Shown: one piece after another, positions 18,867 through 28,176 of the stretch
How positions within the stretch are numbered: the stretch's first letter is position 1
Layout: each line of letters begins with the position of its first letter
Source: Alphaproteobacteria bacterium
GTDB lineage: Bacteria; Pseudomonadota; Alphaproteobacteria; Caedimonadales; UBA9215
Assembly: GCA_009993885.1 (NCBI GenBank)
Contig: JAACSN010000009.1
Location: 37,389 to 101,388 of the forward strand
Reading direction: 5' to 3'
DNA: 64,000 nucleotides
Made by a program: the position numbers and the translations under genes
Notes under the pieces: generated by a model
The model's database searches: none
The model's input: the letters and a program-made list of their open reading frames with translations, nothing else
What the model was told of the DNA's origin: nothing

Positions 18867-20690
18867 ATGGAACAAGATCAAATCATTATTCTTCTGATTA
18901 TTCTTTTAGCGCTCGTACTCTTTGTGTGGGAGAAGTGGCGTTATGACGTTGTTGCTTTGGGCGCTATGCTTTTTGGTGTTTTCCTAGGCGTTATTCCGGC
19001 AAACGATGCCTTTAGCGGTTTTGGACATCCGGCTGTTATTACCGTCGCTGCCGTTCTCATTCTCTCAAAAGCTTTAGGCAATAGCGGGGTAACCGATCTT
19101 ATCGTCAGCACACTTACACCCTTAACAGGTAATTTTTATCTTTATCTTTTTGCGCTCTGTTTCGTGGCGATGGTTCTTTCGGCCTTTATGAATAATGTCG
19201 GTGCCCTAGCCCTTTTAATGCCCGTTGCTATTGCGACATCAACGAAAGTCGGACGTTCTCCGTCTCTAATCCTGATGCCGCTTTCCTTTGCGTCTCTACT
19301 GGGGGGACTTGGAACCTTAATCGGCACCCCTCCCAATATTATTATTTCAACCTTTCGCGAACAGAGCCTTGGAGAGCCTTTTTCCATGTTTGATTTCTCA
19401 CCCGTGGGCGGTATTGTTGCTTTGGGCGGCCTTTTCTTTATTTGTCTCGTCGGGTGGCACCTTATTCCCAAAACGCGTGTTGTTAAACGCCCTTTACAAG
19501 ACCTCTTGGATATTAAAGGTTATGTTACGGAGATTCAGTTTAATACGGACTCTTCTCTGATCAATACCCGACATTCGCATTTAGAAGAGCTGGCAGAAAA
19601 AGCAAGTATCGAGATACTCGGACTGATTCGCCATGCGCAACGCTTTGTTGTCATCCCTAAAAATCAAGTCTATCAAGGCGGCGATATTCTCATTATAAAT
19701 GCCGACCCGACGGACTTAGATCGTTTTTGTGCAAAATATAGTTTCACTATTAAAGGATCGGATGACTCGCAAAAAACCGAAAAGAATCGCGATAAAATCC
19801 TACCTTTTGGTTCGGAAAAAGAAAAGGAAGACATGGAGCTTATTGAAGTCGTCGTGGGATCTAATTCAGACGCTAATAATCGCCAAATTGGCGAAATCGG
19901 TTTTCGACGTCGCTACGGCATTAACTTATTAGGTGTGTCAAGGCAAGGACATTCCTATAAAGGCCCGTTAAAAGCGTTTGCTTTAAAAGTGGGGGATGTT
20001 TTATTACTTCGCGGAACAACAGAGCGTCTTGAAGCCATTGTTAGCACCTTAGGCTTTATGCCCCTAGCCGAACGTCGTCTTAAACTCGGGGGGCACAAAA
20101 ACCTCTATAAATCCATTAGTATTTTTGCTTTTGCCATCGGCTTAACAACTTTAAAGATTTTTCCGGCTCCCGTAGCCATGAGTGTCGGAGCCCTCCTTAT
20201 GGTTCTCACAAAAACACTCAACCTCAAGGACTTTTACGATAGCATCGATTGGCCGATCATTATTTTACTGGGCTCTATGATTCCCATCAGCATGGCTTTC
20301 GAATACACCGGCGCTGCCAATTTTCTCGTTAAGTTTTTTATCGGAGAGAGTCCGACTCTGTCCCCCCTCTTTTTACTAACAACCATACTTATTTTAACGA
20401 TGTTTTTAACGGACATTATGAATAATGCAGCTACTGCGATCATTATGGCTCCCATTGCCGTCTCCATTGCTCAGAGCCTTGAGGTCAATCCGGATAGTTT
20501 CCTAATGGCCGTTGCAATCGGCGCTTCCAGTTCCTTTCTAACCCCTATCGGACACCAAAACAATGCCTTAATTCTAGGGCCGGGAGGGTATAAATTCAGT
20601 GATTATTGGCGTATGGGTCTCCCCCTTGAAATTATTATTACACTTATTTCGATCCCCATGATTCTTATTGTCTGGCCTCTTCAGCCATAG
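18867..20690 (+). CDS. SLC13/DASS-family permease with two RCK_C (TrkA_C) domains
   Basis: This 607-residue inner-membrane protein resembles sodium-coupled anion or dicarboxylate carriers. Six or so hydrophobic segments (residues about 5-195) carry the family motif MNNVGALALLMPVAIA. A cytoplasmic insert of about 200 residues contains two TrkA_C-like regulatory domains (about 215-290 and 320-400), and the second membrane half carries the matching MNNAATAIIMAPIAVSIA and SSSFLTPIGHQNNALI motifs. The substrate (sulfate, dicarboxylates or other anions) is not clear. It reads into the hipBA control region, and the first hip palindrome begins three bases after its stop codon. Confidence 0.9.
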   Translation: MEQDQIIILLIILLALVLFVWEKWRYDVVALGAMLFGVFLGVIPANDAFSGFGHPAVITVAAVLILSKALGNSGVTDLIVSTLTPLTGNFYLYLFALCFVAMVLSAFMNNVGALALLMPVAIATSTKVGRSPSLILMPLSFASLLGGLGTLIGTPPNIIISTFREQSLGEPFSMFDFSPVGGIVALGGLFFICLVGWHLIPKTRVVKRPLQDLLDIKGYVTEIQFNTDSSLINTRHSHLEELAEKASIEILGLIRHAQRFVVIPKNQVYQGGDILIINADPTDLDRFCAKYSFTIKGSDDSQKTEKNRDKILPFGSEKEKEDMELIEVVVGSNSDANNRQIGEIGFRRRYGINLLGVSRQGHSYKGPLKAFALKVGDVLLLRGTTERLEAIVSTLGFMPLAERRLKLGGHKNLYKSISIFAFAIGLTTLKIFPAPVAMSVGALLMVLTKTLNLKDFYDSIDWPIIILLGSMIPISMAFEYTGAANFLVKFFIGESPTLSPLFLLTTILILTMFLTDIMNNAATAIIMAPIAVSIAQSLEVNPDSFLMAVAIGASSSFLTPIGHQNNALILGPGGYKFSDYWRMGLPLEIIITLISIPMILIVWPLQP

Positions 20691-20693
20691 AAA

Positions 20694-20709
20694 GTTACCG
20701 TTCGGTAAC
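20694..20709. promoter_or_regulatory. HipB-type operator O1
   Basis: GTTACCG and CGGTAAC are perfect 7-base inverted arms around TT. It lies just behind the stop codon of the SLC13 gene and 50 bases upstream of O2. Confidence 0.75.
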
Positions 20710-20743
20710 ATTTCTTAGATAAAGGCACAAAAAAAGCAAAAAA

Positions 20744-20759
20744 GATCCCGAACGGTAAC
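20744..20759. promoter_or_regulatory. HipB-type operator O2 (one arm degenerate)
   Basis: The right arm CGGTAAC is exact. The left arm GATCCCG departs from GTTACCG. It begins exactly 50 bases after O1 and ends seven bases before the -35 hexamer of the hip promoter. Confidence 0.65.
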
Positions 20760-20765
20760 TTTTAT

Positions 20766-20793
20766 TTGTTTTTCTCTTATTATCTGTCATAAT
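20766..20793 (+). promoter_or_regulatory. hipBA promoter
   Basis: TTGTTT (20766-20771) and CATAAT (20788-20793) are separated by 16 bases. Operator O2 lies just upstream and O3 just downstream, so repressor bound to both would bracket the promoter. Confidence 0.55.
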
Positions 20794-20809
20794 GTTACTG
20801 TACGGTAAC
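20794..20809. promoter_or_regulatory. HipB-type operator O3
   Basis: GTTACTG and CGGTAAC form inverted arms with one mismatch around TA. It starts exactly 50 bases after O2, directly after the -10 hexamer, and covers the expected transcription start. It also overlaps the upstream ATG at 20792, arguing that hipB really starts at 20828. Confidence 0.75.
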
Positions 20810-20827
20810 AAAGAAAAAGATTGCCAC

Positions 20828-21052
20828 ATGCAGACTCAGATCACAAATATAAGGACTTTAGGGGCTCTTATAAAAGAGGCTCGAAAATCACAAACCCTCA
20901 CCCAAGAAGACCTTGCAGGCATAACCCTAACAGGGCGGCGCTTTATCGTGGATTTAGAAAACGGTAAAGAAACTGCTGAAATTGGAAAAGTCCTACAGGT
21001 TCTAAATGCTCTCGGTATTGCCTTAACGGCGAGTGCAACATGGAAAGATTAA
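20828..21052 (+). CDS. hipB: HipB-like antitoxin/repressor
   Basis: HipB proteins neutralise HipA kinase and repress their own operon as helix-turn-helix dimers. From ATG 20828 the protein has 74 residues: an HTH_3/XRE fold (GALIKEARKSQTLTQEDLA, then ITLTGRRFIVDLENGKETAE) and the LGKVLQVLNALGI-type closing helix typical of this family. An earlier in-frame ATG (20792) lies on operator O3 and the promoter edge and is probably not used. The hipA start follows after three bases, so translation is coupled. Confidence 0.9.
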   Translation: MQTQITNIRTLGALIKEARKSQTLTQEDLAGITLTGRRFIVDLENGKETAEIGKVLQVLNALGIALTASATWKD

Positions 21053-21055
21053 CCA

Positions 21056-22330
21056 ATGTTAGATAAGAATAAAAGCAACGAGACTGCGCCTTTAACTGTT
21101 TTCCTCCACGGAATACAGATCGGTAAACTTTACTCTCACAAAGACGGAGAGCTTTCCTTTGCCTATAATAAGTCCTATCTGATCACCCCAAAAGCTTCAA
21201 AACTATCAGCCTCGCTTCCCTTGCAAGAAGCCCCCTTTGATCATGGTCCGACCTTTGCTTTTTTTACGGGTCTCTTACCCGACGAGTACGTGCGCAAACG
21301 CCTCGCCCGTTATCTTGGACTTTCTGAAAAAAATACTTTTGCCCTCTTAAAAGAAATTGGCGGAGAATGTGCCGGAGCCGTCTCTTTATATCCGAAAGGT
21401 CAATCCCCTGACAAACAAATAAAATCAACATACCGTATCTTGGAAAACCCGGAAGCACACGATATTTTATCTCACCTTGATAAGCGCCCTATGCTCGCCG
21501 GAGAAGACGACATCCGTATTTCAGGGGCCGGTGCTCAAAATAAACTCATTATTTCTCTAATTCGGGACAAAGTTGCTATTCCTACGGGTAATACCCCCTC
21601 AACACACATCATTAAACCCGCCATTAAAGATATTGCCCATTCTGTTCACAACAAGTTCTTTTGCATGAAATTAGCCAAGGCCGTTGGACTTCCGGTCCCG
21701 GAAGTTTATATCCGTTGGCTAGAACATGAACCGTATTATCTGATTGAACGCTATGACCGCGTCCCTTCAAAGGAGGGTCACATAAAACGTCTCCATCAAG
21801 AAGACTTTTGTCAAGCTCTTCACATTCCGGCAGAACAAAAATATGAAAGCGAAGGCGGACCCGGCCTTGCGCAATGTTTTGCTTTCTTAGATCAACGCTT
21901 ATCTTCGGGAAACATGGCAGGACGCAATAAAATCACCCTATTGGAAGGGGTCATTTTCAATTTCCTTATCGGAAACGGAGATGCCCACGGAAAGAATTTT
22001 TCCTTGCTCTATCAAGGAGAAACCGAATCCCTTGCCCCCTTCTATGATATGATGAGCACGGTTATTTATACAGGAGCCTTCAAAGCAAAGATGGCTATGA
22101 AATTAGCCGGGCAAAGCAAATTCAAAGATGTTGTCCTCCGCCATTTTGAACGCTTGGGAGATACGATTGGATTTCGCCGAAATTTTGTGAGAAAAAAAGT
22201 GGAAAGTCTCACAAAAAAAACCTTAAAAGAAGCAACTCTTTTACGAGAGAAACTTAATAGCGATAACAATACGGCCTCCCCTATTTATGATGAGATCCTC
22301 GAAACCATCATCAAACACAGCCGGATTTAA
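21056..22330 (+). CDS. hipA: HipA-like serine/threonine kinase toxin
   Basis: HipA toxins phosphorylate translation factors, classically glutamyl-tRNA synthetase, causing growth arrest and persistence. The 424-residue protein (E. coli HipA has 440) contains an N-subdomain 1 region. The glycine-rich loop is RISGAGAQNK, with Ser156 at the position of the E. coli autophosphorylated Ser150. The catalytic loop is NGDAHGKNFSLL, and a DFG-like metal site lies in LAPFYDMMS. All kinase motifs look intact, so the toxin is probably active. It is co-transcribed with hipB and closes at a bidirectional terminator shared with nrdJ. Confidence 0.92.
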   Translation: MLDKNKSNETAPLTVFLHGIQIGKLYSHKDGELSFAYNKSYLITPKASKLSASLPLQEAPFDHGPTFAFFTGLLPDEYVRKRLARYLGLSEKNTFALLKEIGGECAGAVSLYPKGQSPDKQIKSTYRILENPEAHDILSHLDKRPMLAGEDDIRISGAGAQNKLIISLIRDKVAIPTGNTPSTHIIKPAIKDIAHSVHNKFFCMKLAKAVGLPVPEVYIRWLEHEPYYLIERYDRVPSKEGHIKRLHQEDFCQALHIPAEQKYESEGGPGLAQCFAFLDQRLSSGNMAGRNKITLLEGVIFNFLIGNGDAHGKNFSLLYQGETESLAPFYDMMSTVIYTGAFKAKMAMKLAGQSKFKDVVLRHFERLGDTIGFRRNFVRKKVESLTKKTLKEATLLREKLNSDNNTASPIYDEILETIIKHSRI

Positions 22331-22384
22331 AAGTTTTTTCACCCCTAAAAATGAATCTCCGGCGAGAAGGAGCCTCGGTTTTAT

Positions 22385-22421
22385 AAAAAAACCCCTCTTC
22401 TGATTAGAAGGGGGGGTTTTT
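22385..22421. terminator. Bidirectional terminator between hipA and nrdJ
   Basis: ACCCCTCTTCT (22391-22401) pairs with AGAAGGGGGGGT around a GATT loop. A tracts lie on the left and T tracts on the right, so it can stop transcription of both convergent genes. Confidence 0.8.
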
Positions 22422-22448
22422 CTAAGGCTATCGTCACTTCAAAAAATC

Positions 22449-25400
22449 TTAAGAACAACCGCTCGTTGATCCGCAGGTCACACACTTCATACACGTTCCA
22501 TTGCGAACAAGGGTAAAGTTACCGCAATCCCCACATGAGTCGCCTTCAAAGCCTTTCATTTTAGCCTCGGCAATTTGCGCTTTTGAGGAAGTCGAAGCTA
22601 CGCTCGTTGTCGTTATTGTTGACGATAAAATAGCTGTTTTGCTCCCACCGGCCGCGGCGGAAGCTATTACTTCATTTTTTTCAACAACTTGCTTGGAAAA
22701 GTCTTGATTCATGTTTGCCGTTTTATTATGCAAAATATGAAGATTGCTTCGGATAAAGCCGCTACTGGCAAAAGGATTTGAAAAGGCTTGCATAGCTTCT
22801 TGGGCTTCTTGAGAGGTTTCCGTTTGCTTACCTTCAGCGCGACCGTTGCCGACGGTATCAGACATAAGTTTTTCTGCATCAACATGGGCAAGATCCGTTC
22901 GACCGAGATAAGAAATGGCAAGTTCTCGGAAGATATAATCCAAAATAGACGTTGCCATACGAATAGCTTGGTTTCCTTGAACAAGACCGGCCGGCTCAAA
23001 CTTCGTGAAAGAAAAAGCGTCCACATATTCTTCCAAAGGCACACCGTATTGAAGGCCTAAAGAAATCGCCATAGCAAAATTATTCATCAAGCTTCTAAAA
23101 GCAGCGCCTTCTTTATGCATATCAATAAAGATTTCACCAATGCGGCCGTCTTGAAATTCTCCCGTACGAAGATATATATTATGCCCGCCGACAACTGCCT
23201 TTTGCGTATAGCCTTTTCGACGGTTAGGAAGCCTTTTACGCTCGGGCTTATGAACAATCTTTTCAATAATCTTTTCAACCACACGCTCGGCTACTTGAAC
23301 GGTCTGTGCCGTCTTACCTTGAGTTGAGAACTCTATGGCATCGCTTTCGGCATCGCCGTCCTCGTCATCACCAAACAGAACAGATGAATTTAAGGGTTGA
23401 GAAAGCTTTGAGCCGTCACGATAAAGGGCATTACACTTTAGACCCAATTCCCAAGACAGCATATAGGCTTCCTTACATTCGTCCACCGTGGCAGAATTCG
23501 GCATGTTAACGGTCTTGGAAATAGAACCGCTGATAAAGGGTTGAACCGCTGCCATCATACGAATGTGGGATTCCGTTGATAAAAAGCGTTTCCCCGTACG
23601 ACCGCAAGGATTCGCACAATCAAATACGGCAAGATCAGCTTCTTTAAGATGGGGAGCCCCTTCAAGGGTCATAGTCCCTGAACAATAGCTATTGGCAGCT
23701 TCAATATCCTTGGGGGAAAAGTTAAGGTAGGTCAGGACATCAAGGTTTTCATCAAGAAGCTGAGCATCGGTCATTTTAAGAGTCTCTTTGCAGAATTTTT
23801 CGCCAAGAGACCATTTGTTAAACACAAACCGGATGTCAAAAGCACTCTTTAGATCAGGCTCGAGACTTTCCAAAATCTTATCGGTAAATCCCTTCTCTTT
23901 AAGACTCTCAAAGTTAATCTTCGGCGCCTCTTTTAAAGTTCCCGTACCGACGGCATAGTTGGTGATATCTGTAATTTGTTTCTCACTATATCCCATTTTC
24001 TTTAAGGAACGAGGAACCATGCGGTTAATGATTTTAAAGTAACCCCCGCCTGCTAGTTTTTTGAATTTCACTAAAGCGAAATCAGGTTCAACACCCGTTG
24101 TATCGCAATCCATCACAAGACCGATCGTGCCTGTAGGCGCAATAACGGTTGTCTGTGCATTACGGTAACCGTATGTTTCACCAAGGCTCACAGCCTCATC
24201 CCACGCTTTTTTAGCTTCCTTGGAAAGAGAAGGAATAGAAATAGATTTATGATCCAACGGCACCGGCTTTTTGCCCAGTTTTTCATAGCCTGAGGCTTTA
24301 CCGTAAGCGGCCGTATGATGATTTTTCATCACACGCATCATATGTTTTTTATTAGCCTCATAACGTACGAACGGGCCTTGTTCTTTGGCCATTTCAGCAG
24401 ACGTCGCATAAGAATATCCTGTCATAATAGAGGCAAGAGCACCCCCGACGGCACGGCCTTCTTCGCTATCATAAGGTATCCCGAGCCCCATCAACAAACC
24501 GCCGAGGTTAGCATACCCAAGGCCTGTCGTGCGGTAATTATAGGTTCCCTCTGCAATTTCTTTCGAGGGCGCTTGACACATTTTAACGGAAATTTCCAAG
24601 GTCAACATCCAAAGACGAATAGCATATTTGTAGGCTTCGACATCAAAGGTTTTTCCCTGTGATTCAAGGTCACAAAACTGTACAAGGTTAAGGGACGCAA
24701 GGTTACACGCCGTATCATCCAAGAACATATATTCCGAGCAAGGATTGGAGGCGTTGATGGTGCCGTCTTCGGGACACGTATGCCACTCGTTAATGGTCGT
24801 ATCAAACTGAATACCGGGGTCTGCACAAGCCCACGCCGCATAAGACACTTGATCCCAAAGATCGCGGGCATTAACGGTTTTATGGACGGCTCCGTCGGTT
24901 CGACGTAGCAGATCCCAAGACTCCCCTTTTTCAGCTTTCTCAAGGAATGCATTTGTTACCCGAACAGAGTTATTGGAGTTCTGACCGGAAACCGTGAAAT
25001 ACGCTTCCGAATCCCAATCGGTATTATAGGTATCAAAGACAACAGAGGTGTAGCCTTGTTTTGCGATTTGGATAATACGATTCATATAGTTTGCGGGAAC
25101 GTTATCGCGTCGAGCAGCCTTCAAAGCCCTTTTCAGGTTCTCGTTGGTTTGAGGCTCAAAGCGAGCATCGGTAGAACCCAGTTGACAAGCTTGCATAATG
25201 GCATCAAGGTGCTTTTTTGTAATTTGAGAGCCGACAACAAGGGACAAAACCTTTTGCTCTTCTTTAACCTTCCAATTGATATACTCTTCAATATCAGGGT
25301 GATCAATATTCAAGGTCACCATCTTAGCGGCGCGTCTGGTTGTGCCCCCGGATTTTATAGAGCCGGCCGCCCGATCACCAATACGCAAAAAACTCATGAT

Positions 25401-26141
25401 GCCGGAAGACTCTCCGCCACCGGAAAGGGTTTCCCCTTTACCGCGAATATTAGAAAAGTTCGTCCCCGTTCCGGAGCCGTATTTAAATAAACGAGCTTCC
25501 CTCACCCATAGATCCATAATGCCCCCGTCCTGCACCAGATCATCCTTGATGCTTTGGATAAAGCATGCATGGGGTTGAGGACGTTCATAAGCCGATGTAG
25601 ATTGCCTCACTTTGCCCGTTTTATGCTCGACATAATAATGTCCTTGACCTGGGCCGTCAATGCCATAGGCCCAGTGGAGGCCCGTGTTAAACCATTGAGG
25701 AGAATTCGGCGCAGCACGTTGGGTTGCCAACATATAACGCATTTCGTCATAATAGGCTTTTGCATCTTCTTCCGAAGAAAAATAACCGCCTTTCCACCCC
25801 CAATAAGCCCATGTTCCCGCCAAACGATCGAAGACTTGTTTTGCAGAAACCTCACAAGTGGTTTCTGTGGATTTAGCTTCATCCATGACATGGCGAGACA
25901 ACCATGCAGGAACCCCCTCCTCGGGCAAAGCTTTTAAAGCTTTCGGTACACCCGCCTTGCGGAAATATTTTTGGGCAACGACATCACACGCAACTTGAGT
26001 CCAAGATGCAGGAACCTCAAAATCTTTTAAGCTAAAAACCACGGATCCGTCCGGATTTTTAATCTCACTTGTTGCTTTTCGAAAAGAGATCATGTCATAT
26101 GGAGAAGAGCCGGACTCGGTGAAGTGGCGGGCGATTTTCAT
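22449..26141 (-). CDS. nrdJ: Adenosylcobalamin-dependent (class II) ribonucleotide reductase
   Basis: NrdJ makes deoxyribonucleotides from ribonucleotides using a radical generated from adenosylcobalamin, with no oxygen requirement. The 1230-residue length is typical of alphaproteobacterial NrdJ. Recognisable parts are [14 protein letters not shown] (about residue 225), the active-site NPCSE motif (about 465), and the phosphate-binding [13 protein letters not shown]. The Cys-rich C-terminal tail contains [13 protein letters not shown] and a terminal Cys pair region for redox recycling or zinc binding. The start has AGAGGA eight bases before ATG. A candidate NrdR operator pair lies 44-92 bases upstream. 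No class I genes are seen in the window. Confidence 0.96.
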   Translation of the reverse strand: MKIARHFTESGSSPYDMISFRKATSEIKNPDGSVVFSLKDFEVPASWTQVACDVVAQKYFRKAGVPKALKALPEEGVPAWLSRHVMDEAKSTETTCEVSAKQVFDRLAGTWAYWGWKGGYFSSEEDAKAYYDEMRYMLATQRAAPNSPQWFNTGLHWAYGIDGPGQGHYYVEHKTGKVRQSTSAYERPQPHACFIQSIKDDLVQDGGIMDLWVREARLFKYGSGTGTNFSNIRGKGETLSGGGESSGIMSFLRIGDRAAGSIKSGGTTRRAAKMVTLNIDHPDIEEYINWKVKEEQKVLSLVVGSQITKKHLDAIMQACQLGSTDARFEPQTNENLKRALKAARRDNVPANYMNRIIQIAKQGYTSVVFDTYNTDWDSEAYFTVSGQNSNNSVRVTNAFLEKAEKGESWDLLRRTDGAVHKTVNARDLWDQVSYAAWACADPGIQFDTTINEWHTCPEDGTINASNPCSEYMFLDDTACNLASLNLVQFCDLESQGKTFDVEAYKYAIRLWMLTLEISVKMCQAPSKEIAEGTYNYRTTGLGYANLGGLLMGLGIPYDSEEGRAVGGALASIMTGYSYATSAEMAKEQGPFVRYEANKKHMMRVMKNHHTAAYGKASGYEKLGKKPVPLDHKSISIPSLSKEAKKAWDEAVSLGETYGYRNAQTTVIAPTGTIGLVMDCDTTGVEPDFALVKFKKLAGGGYFKIINRMVPRSLKKMGYSEKQITDITNYAVGTGTLKEAPKINFESLKEKGFTDKILESLEPDLKSAFDIRFVFNKWSLGEKFCKETLKMTDAQLLDENLDVLTYLNFSPKDIEAANSYCSGTMTLEGAPHLKEADLAVFDCANPCGRTGKRFLSTESHIRMMAAVQPFISGSISKTVNMPNSATVDECKEAYMLSWELGLKCNALYRDGSKLSQPLNSSVLFGDDEDGDAESDAIEFSTQGKTAQTVQVAERVVEKIIEKIVHKPERKRLPNRRKGYTQKAVVGGHNIYLRTGEFQDGRIGEIFIDMHKEGAAFRSLMNNFAMAISLGLQYGVPLEEYVDAFSFTKFEPAGLVQGNQAIRMATSILDYIFRELAISYLGRTDLAHVDAEKLMSDTVGNGRAEGKQTETSQEAQEAMQAFSNPFASSGFIRSNLHILHNKTANMNQDFSKQVVEKNEVIASAAAGGSKTAILSSTITTTSVASTSSKAQIAEAKMKGFEGDSCGDCGNFTLVRNGTCMKCVTCGSTSGCS

Positions 26142-26184
26142 GGGGGGATTCCTCTAATTTAACTTAATTGTTTTTTTCTTTGAA

Positions 26185-26200
26185 AATCAACATATAGTAT
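26185..26200. promoter_or_regulatory. Candidate NrdR box 1
   Basis: The half ATATAGTAT matches the NrdR-box half ATATWGTGT at eight of nine positions. It contains the 10-mer ACATATAGTA (26190-26199), which recurs inverted in box 2. Confidence 0.5.
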
Positions 26201-26217
26201 CAATAGTCGCTCATAGG

Positions 26218-26233
26218 GTACTATATGTAGTTA
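26218..26233. promoter_or_regulatory. Candidate NrdR box 2
   Basis: TACTATATGT (26219-26228) is the exact reverse complement of the 10-mer in box 1. The two box centres are 33 bases apart, about three helical turns, as usual for paired NrdR boxes. They lie upstream of nrdJ, and nrdR itself is at 55951-56409. Confidence 0.5.
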
Positions 26234-26282
26234 TTACACCTCTGATAGTGGGCAACTTAAACGACATCGTCAATAGGAAAAA

Positions 26283-28088
26283 ATGATGAAAAACCCAGAT
26301 TCTTCACTTGACAAAAAATCAGACCTTACAATTCTGGGACTTCTGCTTCCTTACCTTTGGCCAAGCAATCGAGTTGACTTAAAACGACGCATTTTTATCG
26401 CCTTCTTCTTTTTGACAATTAGTAAAGTTACTAACGTTTACATGCCCCTCCTGTATAAACAATCCATCGACCTCCTTGGGCTCTCTTCAGAAGCCCTCAC
26501 ATGGTTTTCTTTACCCGTTCTTATTATCTTTGCCTATGGCGCCGCACGTTTGGGCGCCCAACTGTTCAACGAACTTAAAGATATTCTAACGGCAAAGGTC
26601 GAACACTACGCCATGCGCGAAGTGGCTCTCGATACCTTTAAGCATATCCACAAATTATCATTGCGTTTTCATTTAGATCGCAAAACGGGCGGTCTAAGCC
26701 GAATTATAGAGCGAGGTATTAAAGGTGTTGAAACCGTTCTACGCTTTAGCGTCTTTCACATTTGTCCCGGACTTTTTGAAATGATCTTTGTCAGCGCCGT
26801 GCTCTGGGTTATGTATGACATCCGCTATGTCTTTATTATTTTACTCACTCTAACTTCCTATGTGATAGCGACCCTTCAAATGACTAAATGGCGCATTGCT
26901 TTTGTCCGTCAAATGTTTTCCTCGGAAAATGAATCAAATACCAAGGCTATTGATAGCCTTCTCAATTACGAAACGGTCAAATACTTTGGTAACGAAGATC
27001 ATGAAACAGCCCGTTATGATGTCGGACTACGTACCTACGCTTCTGCAGCCATAAAAGGCAAACAAAGCCTCTCGGCTCTTAATATAACCCAAGGCTTTAT
27101 TATTTCAATCGGGCTGGTTACCCTTATGCTTATGGCCGCCTTTGATGTACGGAGCGGCGTAATGACCGTTGGTGATTTTGTTTTGGTTAACACCTACCTG
27201 ATTCAACTGTACCTCCCCCTCAATATTTTGGGATTCGCTTACCGAGAAATGAAGCTTTCCCTCGCCAATATGGAAGAAATGTTTAACCTTCTGGACGAAC
27301 CTTATGAAATCATAGATCCGAAAGACCCTATTCCTTTTTCCTCTAAAGATGCCCGTGTTACTTTTGATAATGTCAGTTTTGAGTACAACCCCGATCGCCC
27401 TATCTTAAAAAACGTCTCCTTTGAAGTCCTGTCCGGAAAAACTTGCGCCATTGTCGGCTCTAGCGGCGCCGGAAAATCAACCCTATCGCGCTTGTTATTT
27501 CGTTTTTATGACGTAACCGAAGGTTCTATTAAATTAGATGGCATCGATATCAAAGATATGAGTCAAAAAGACCTCCGGCATGCTATCGGCATGTTTCCTC
27601 AAGATACGGTTTTATTTAACGACACTATTTATTACAATATTGCTTACGGTAACCCTAACGCTCCTAAAGAAGCTGTTATTGAAGCTGCCCGCCTTGCTAA
27701 AATCCATGACTTTGTCGAAAGCCTTCCCCAAGGTTACGAGACACGCGTCGGCGAGCGCGGACTTAAACTTTCCGGCGGAGAAAAGCAACGCGTCGCCATT
27801 GCACGCACACTCCTAAAACGCCCTGCTATTTTCTTGTTTGATGAAGCCACTTCAGCCCTTGACACCCAAACGGAAAAAGAAATCCAAAAAAGCATAAAAG
27901 ACGTTTCGGCCAACCATACGACTCTCATTATTGCTCACCGTCTCTCTACAGTTATCGATGCCGATGAAATTATTGTCTTGGATCACGGTCAAATTGTTGA
28001 GCGCGGCTCCCATACAAACCTCCTCAAGGCAAAAGGCCTGTATGAAAGAATGTGGAAAAAGCAATTAGAAAGCGGAGCAGAAATATAG
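26283..28088 (+). CDS. Atm1/ABCB7-type ABC exporter (fused membrane and ATPase domains)
   Basis: This family of half-transporters exports glutathione- or sulfur-containing compounds and helps iron-sulfur and heavy-metal homeostasis. The 601-residue protein has six membrane helices (about residues 35-320) and one ATPase domain. That domain contains Walker A VGSSGAGKSTLSRLL, Q-loop FPQDTVLFN, signature LSGGEKQRVAIA, Walker B AIFLFDEATSALD and switch His in IIAHRLST. The N-terminal LLPYLWP.....DLKRRIFIAF and KVTNVYMPLLYKQSIDLL resemble Atm1 of mitochondria and alphaproteobacteria. The Atm1 assignment is by resemblance; a general exporter role is certain. Confidence 0.9.
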   Translation: MMKNPDSSLDKKSDLTILGLLLPYLWPSNRVDLKRRIFIAFFFLTISKVTNVYMPLLYKQSIDLLGLSSEALTWFSLPVLIIFAYGAARLGAQLFNELKDILTAKVEHYAMREVALDTFKHIHKLSLRFHLDRKTGGLSRIIERGIKGVETVLRFSVFHICPGLFEMIFVSAVLWVMYDIRYVFIILLTLTSYVIATLQMTKWRIAFVRQMFSSENESNTKAIDSLLNYETVKYFGNEDHETARYDVGLRTYASAAIKGKQSLSALNITQGFIISIGLVTLMLMAAFDVRSGVMTVGDFVLVNTYLIQLYLPLNILGFAYREMKLSLANMEEMFNLLDEPYEIIDPKDPIPFSSKDARVTFDNVSFEYNPDRPILKNVSFEVLSGKTCAIVGSSGAGKSTLSRLLFRFYDVTEGSIKLDGIDIKDMSQKDLRHAIGMFPQDTVLFNDTIYYNIAYGNPNAPKEAVIEAARLAKIHDFVESLPQGYETRVGERGLKLSGGEKQRVAIARTLLKRPAIFLFDEATSALDTQTEKEIQKSIKDVSANHTTLIIAHRLSTVIDADEIIVLDHGQIVERGSHTNLLKAKGLYERMWKKQLESGAEI

Positions 28089-28176
28089 ATTTTTTCCATT
28101 AAAAAAATAAAACTTGACTGTTTTTATACAAATATATAAACCTATAAGGATATTTTCTTTACTAAAAGGTATATTT

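Noticed and set aside
20792..20827. Upstream ATG extending hipB by 12 residues
   Set aside because: It overlaps the -10 hexamer and operator O3 and lies at or before the expected transcription start.
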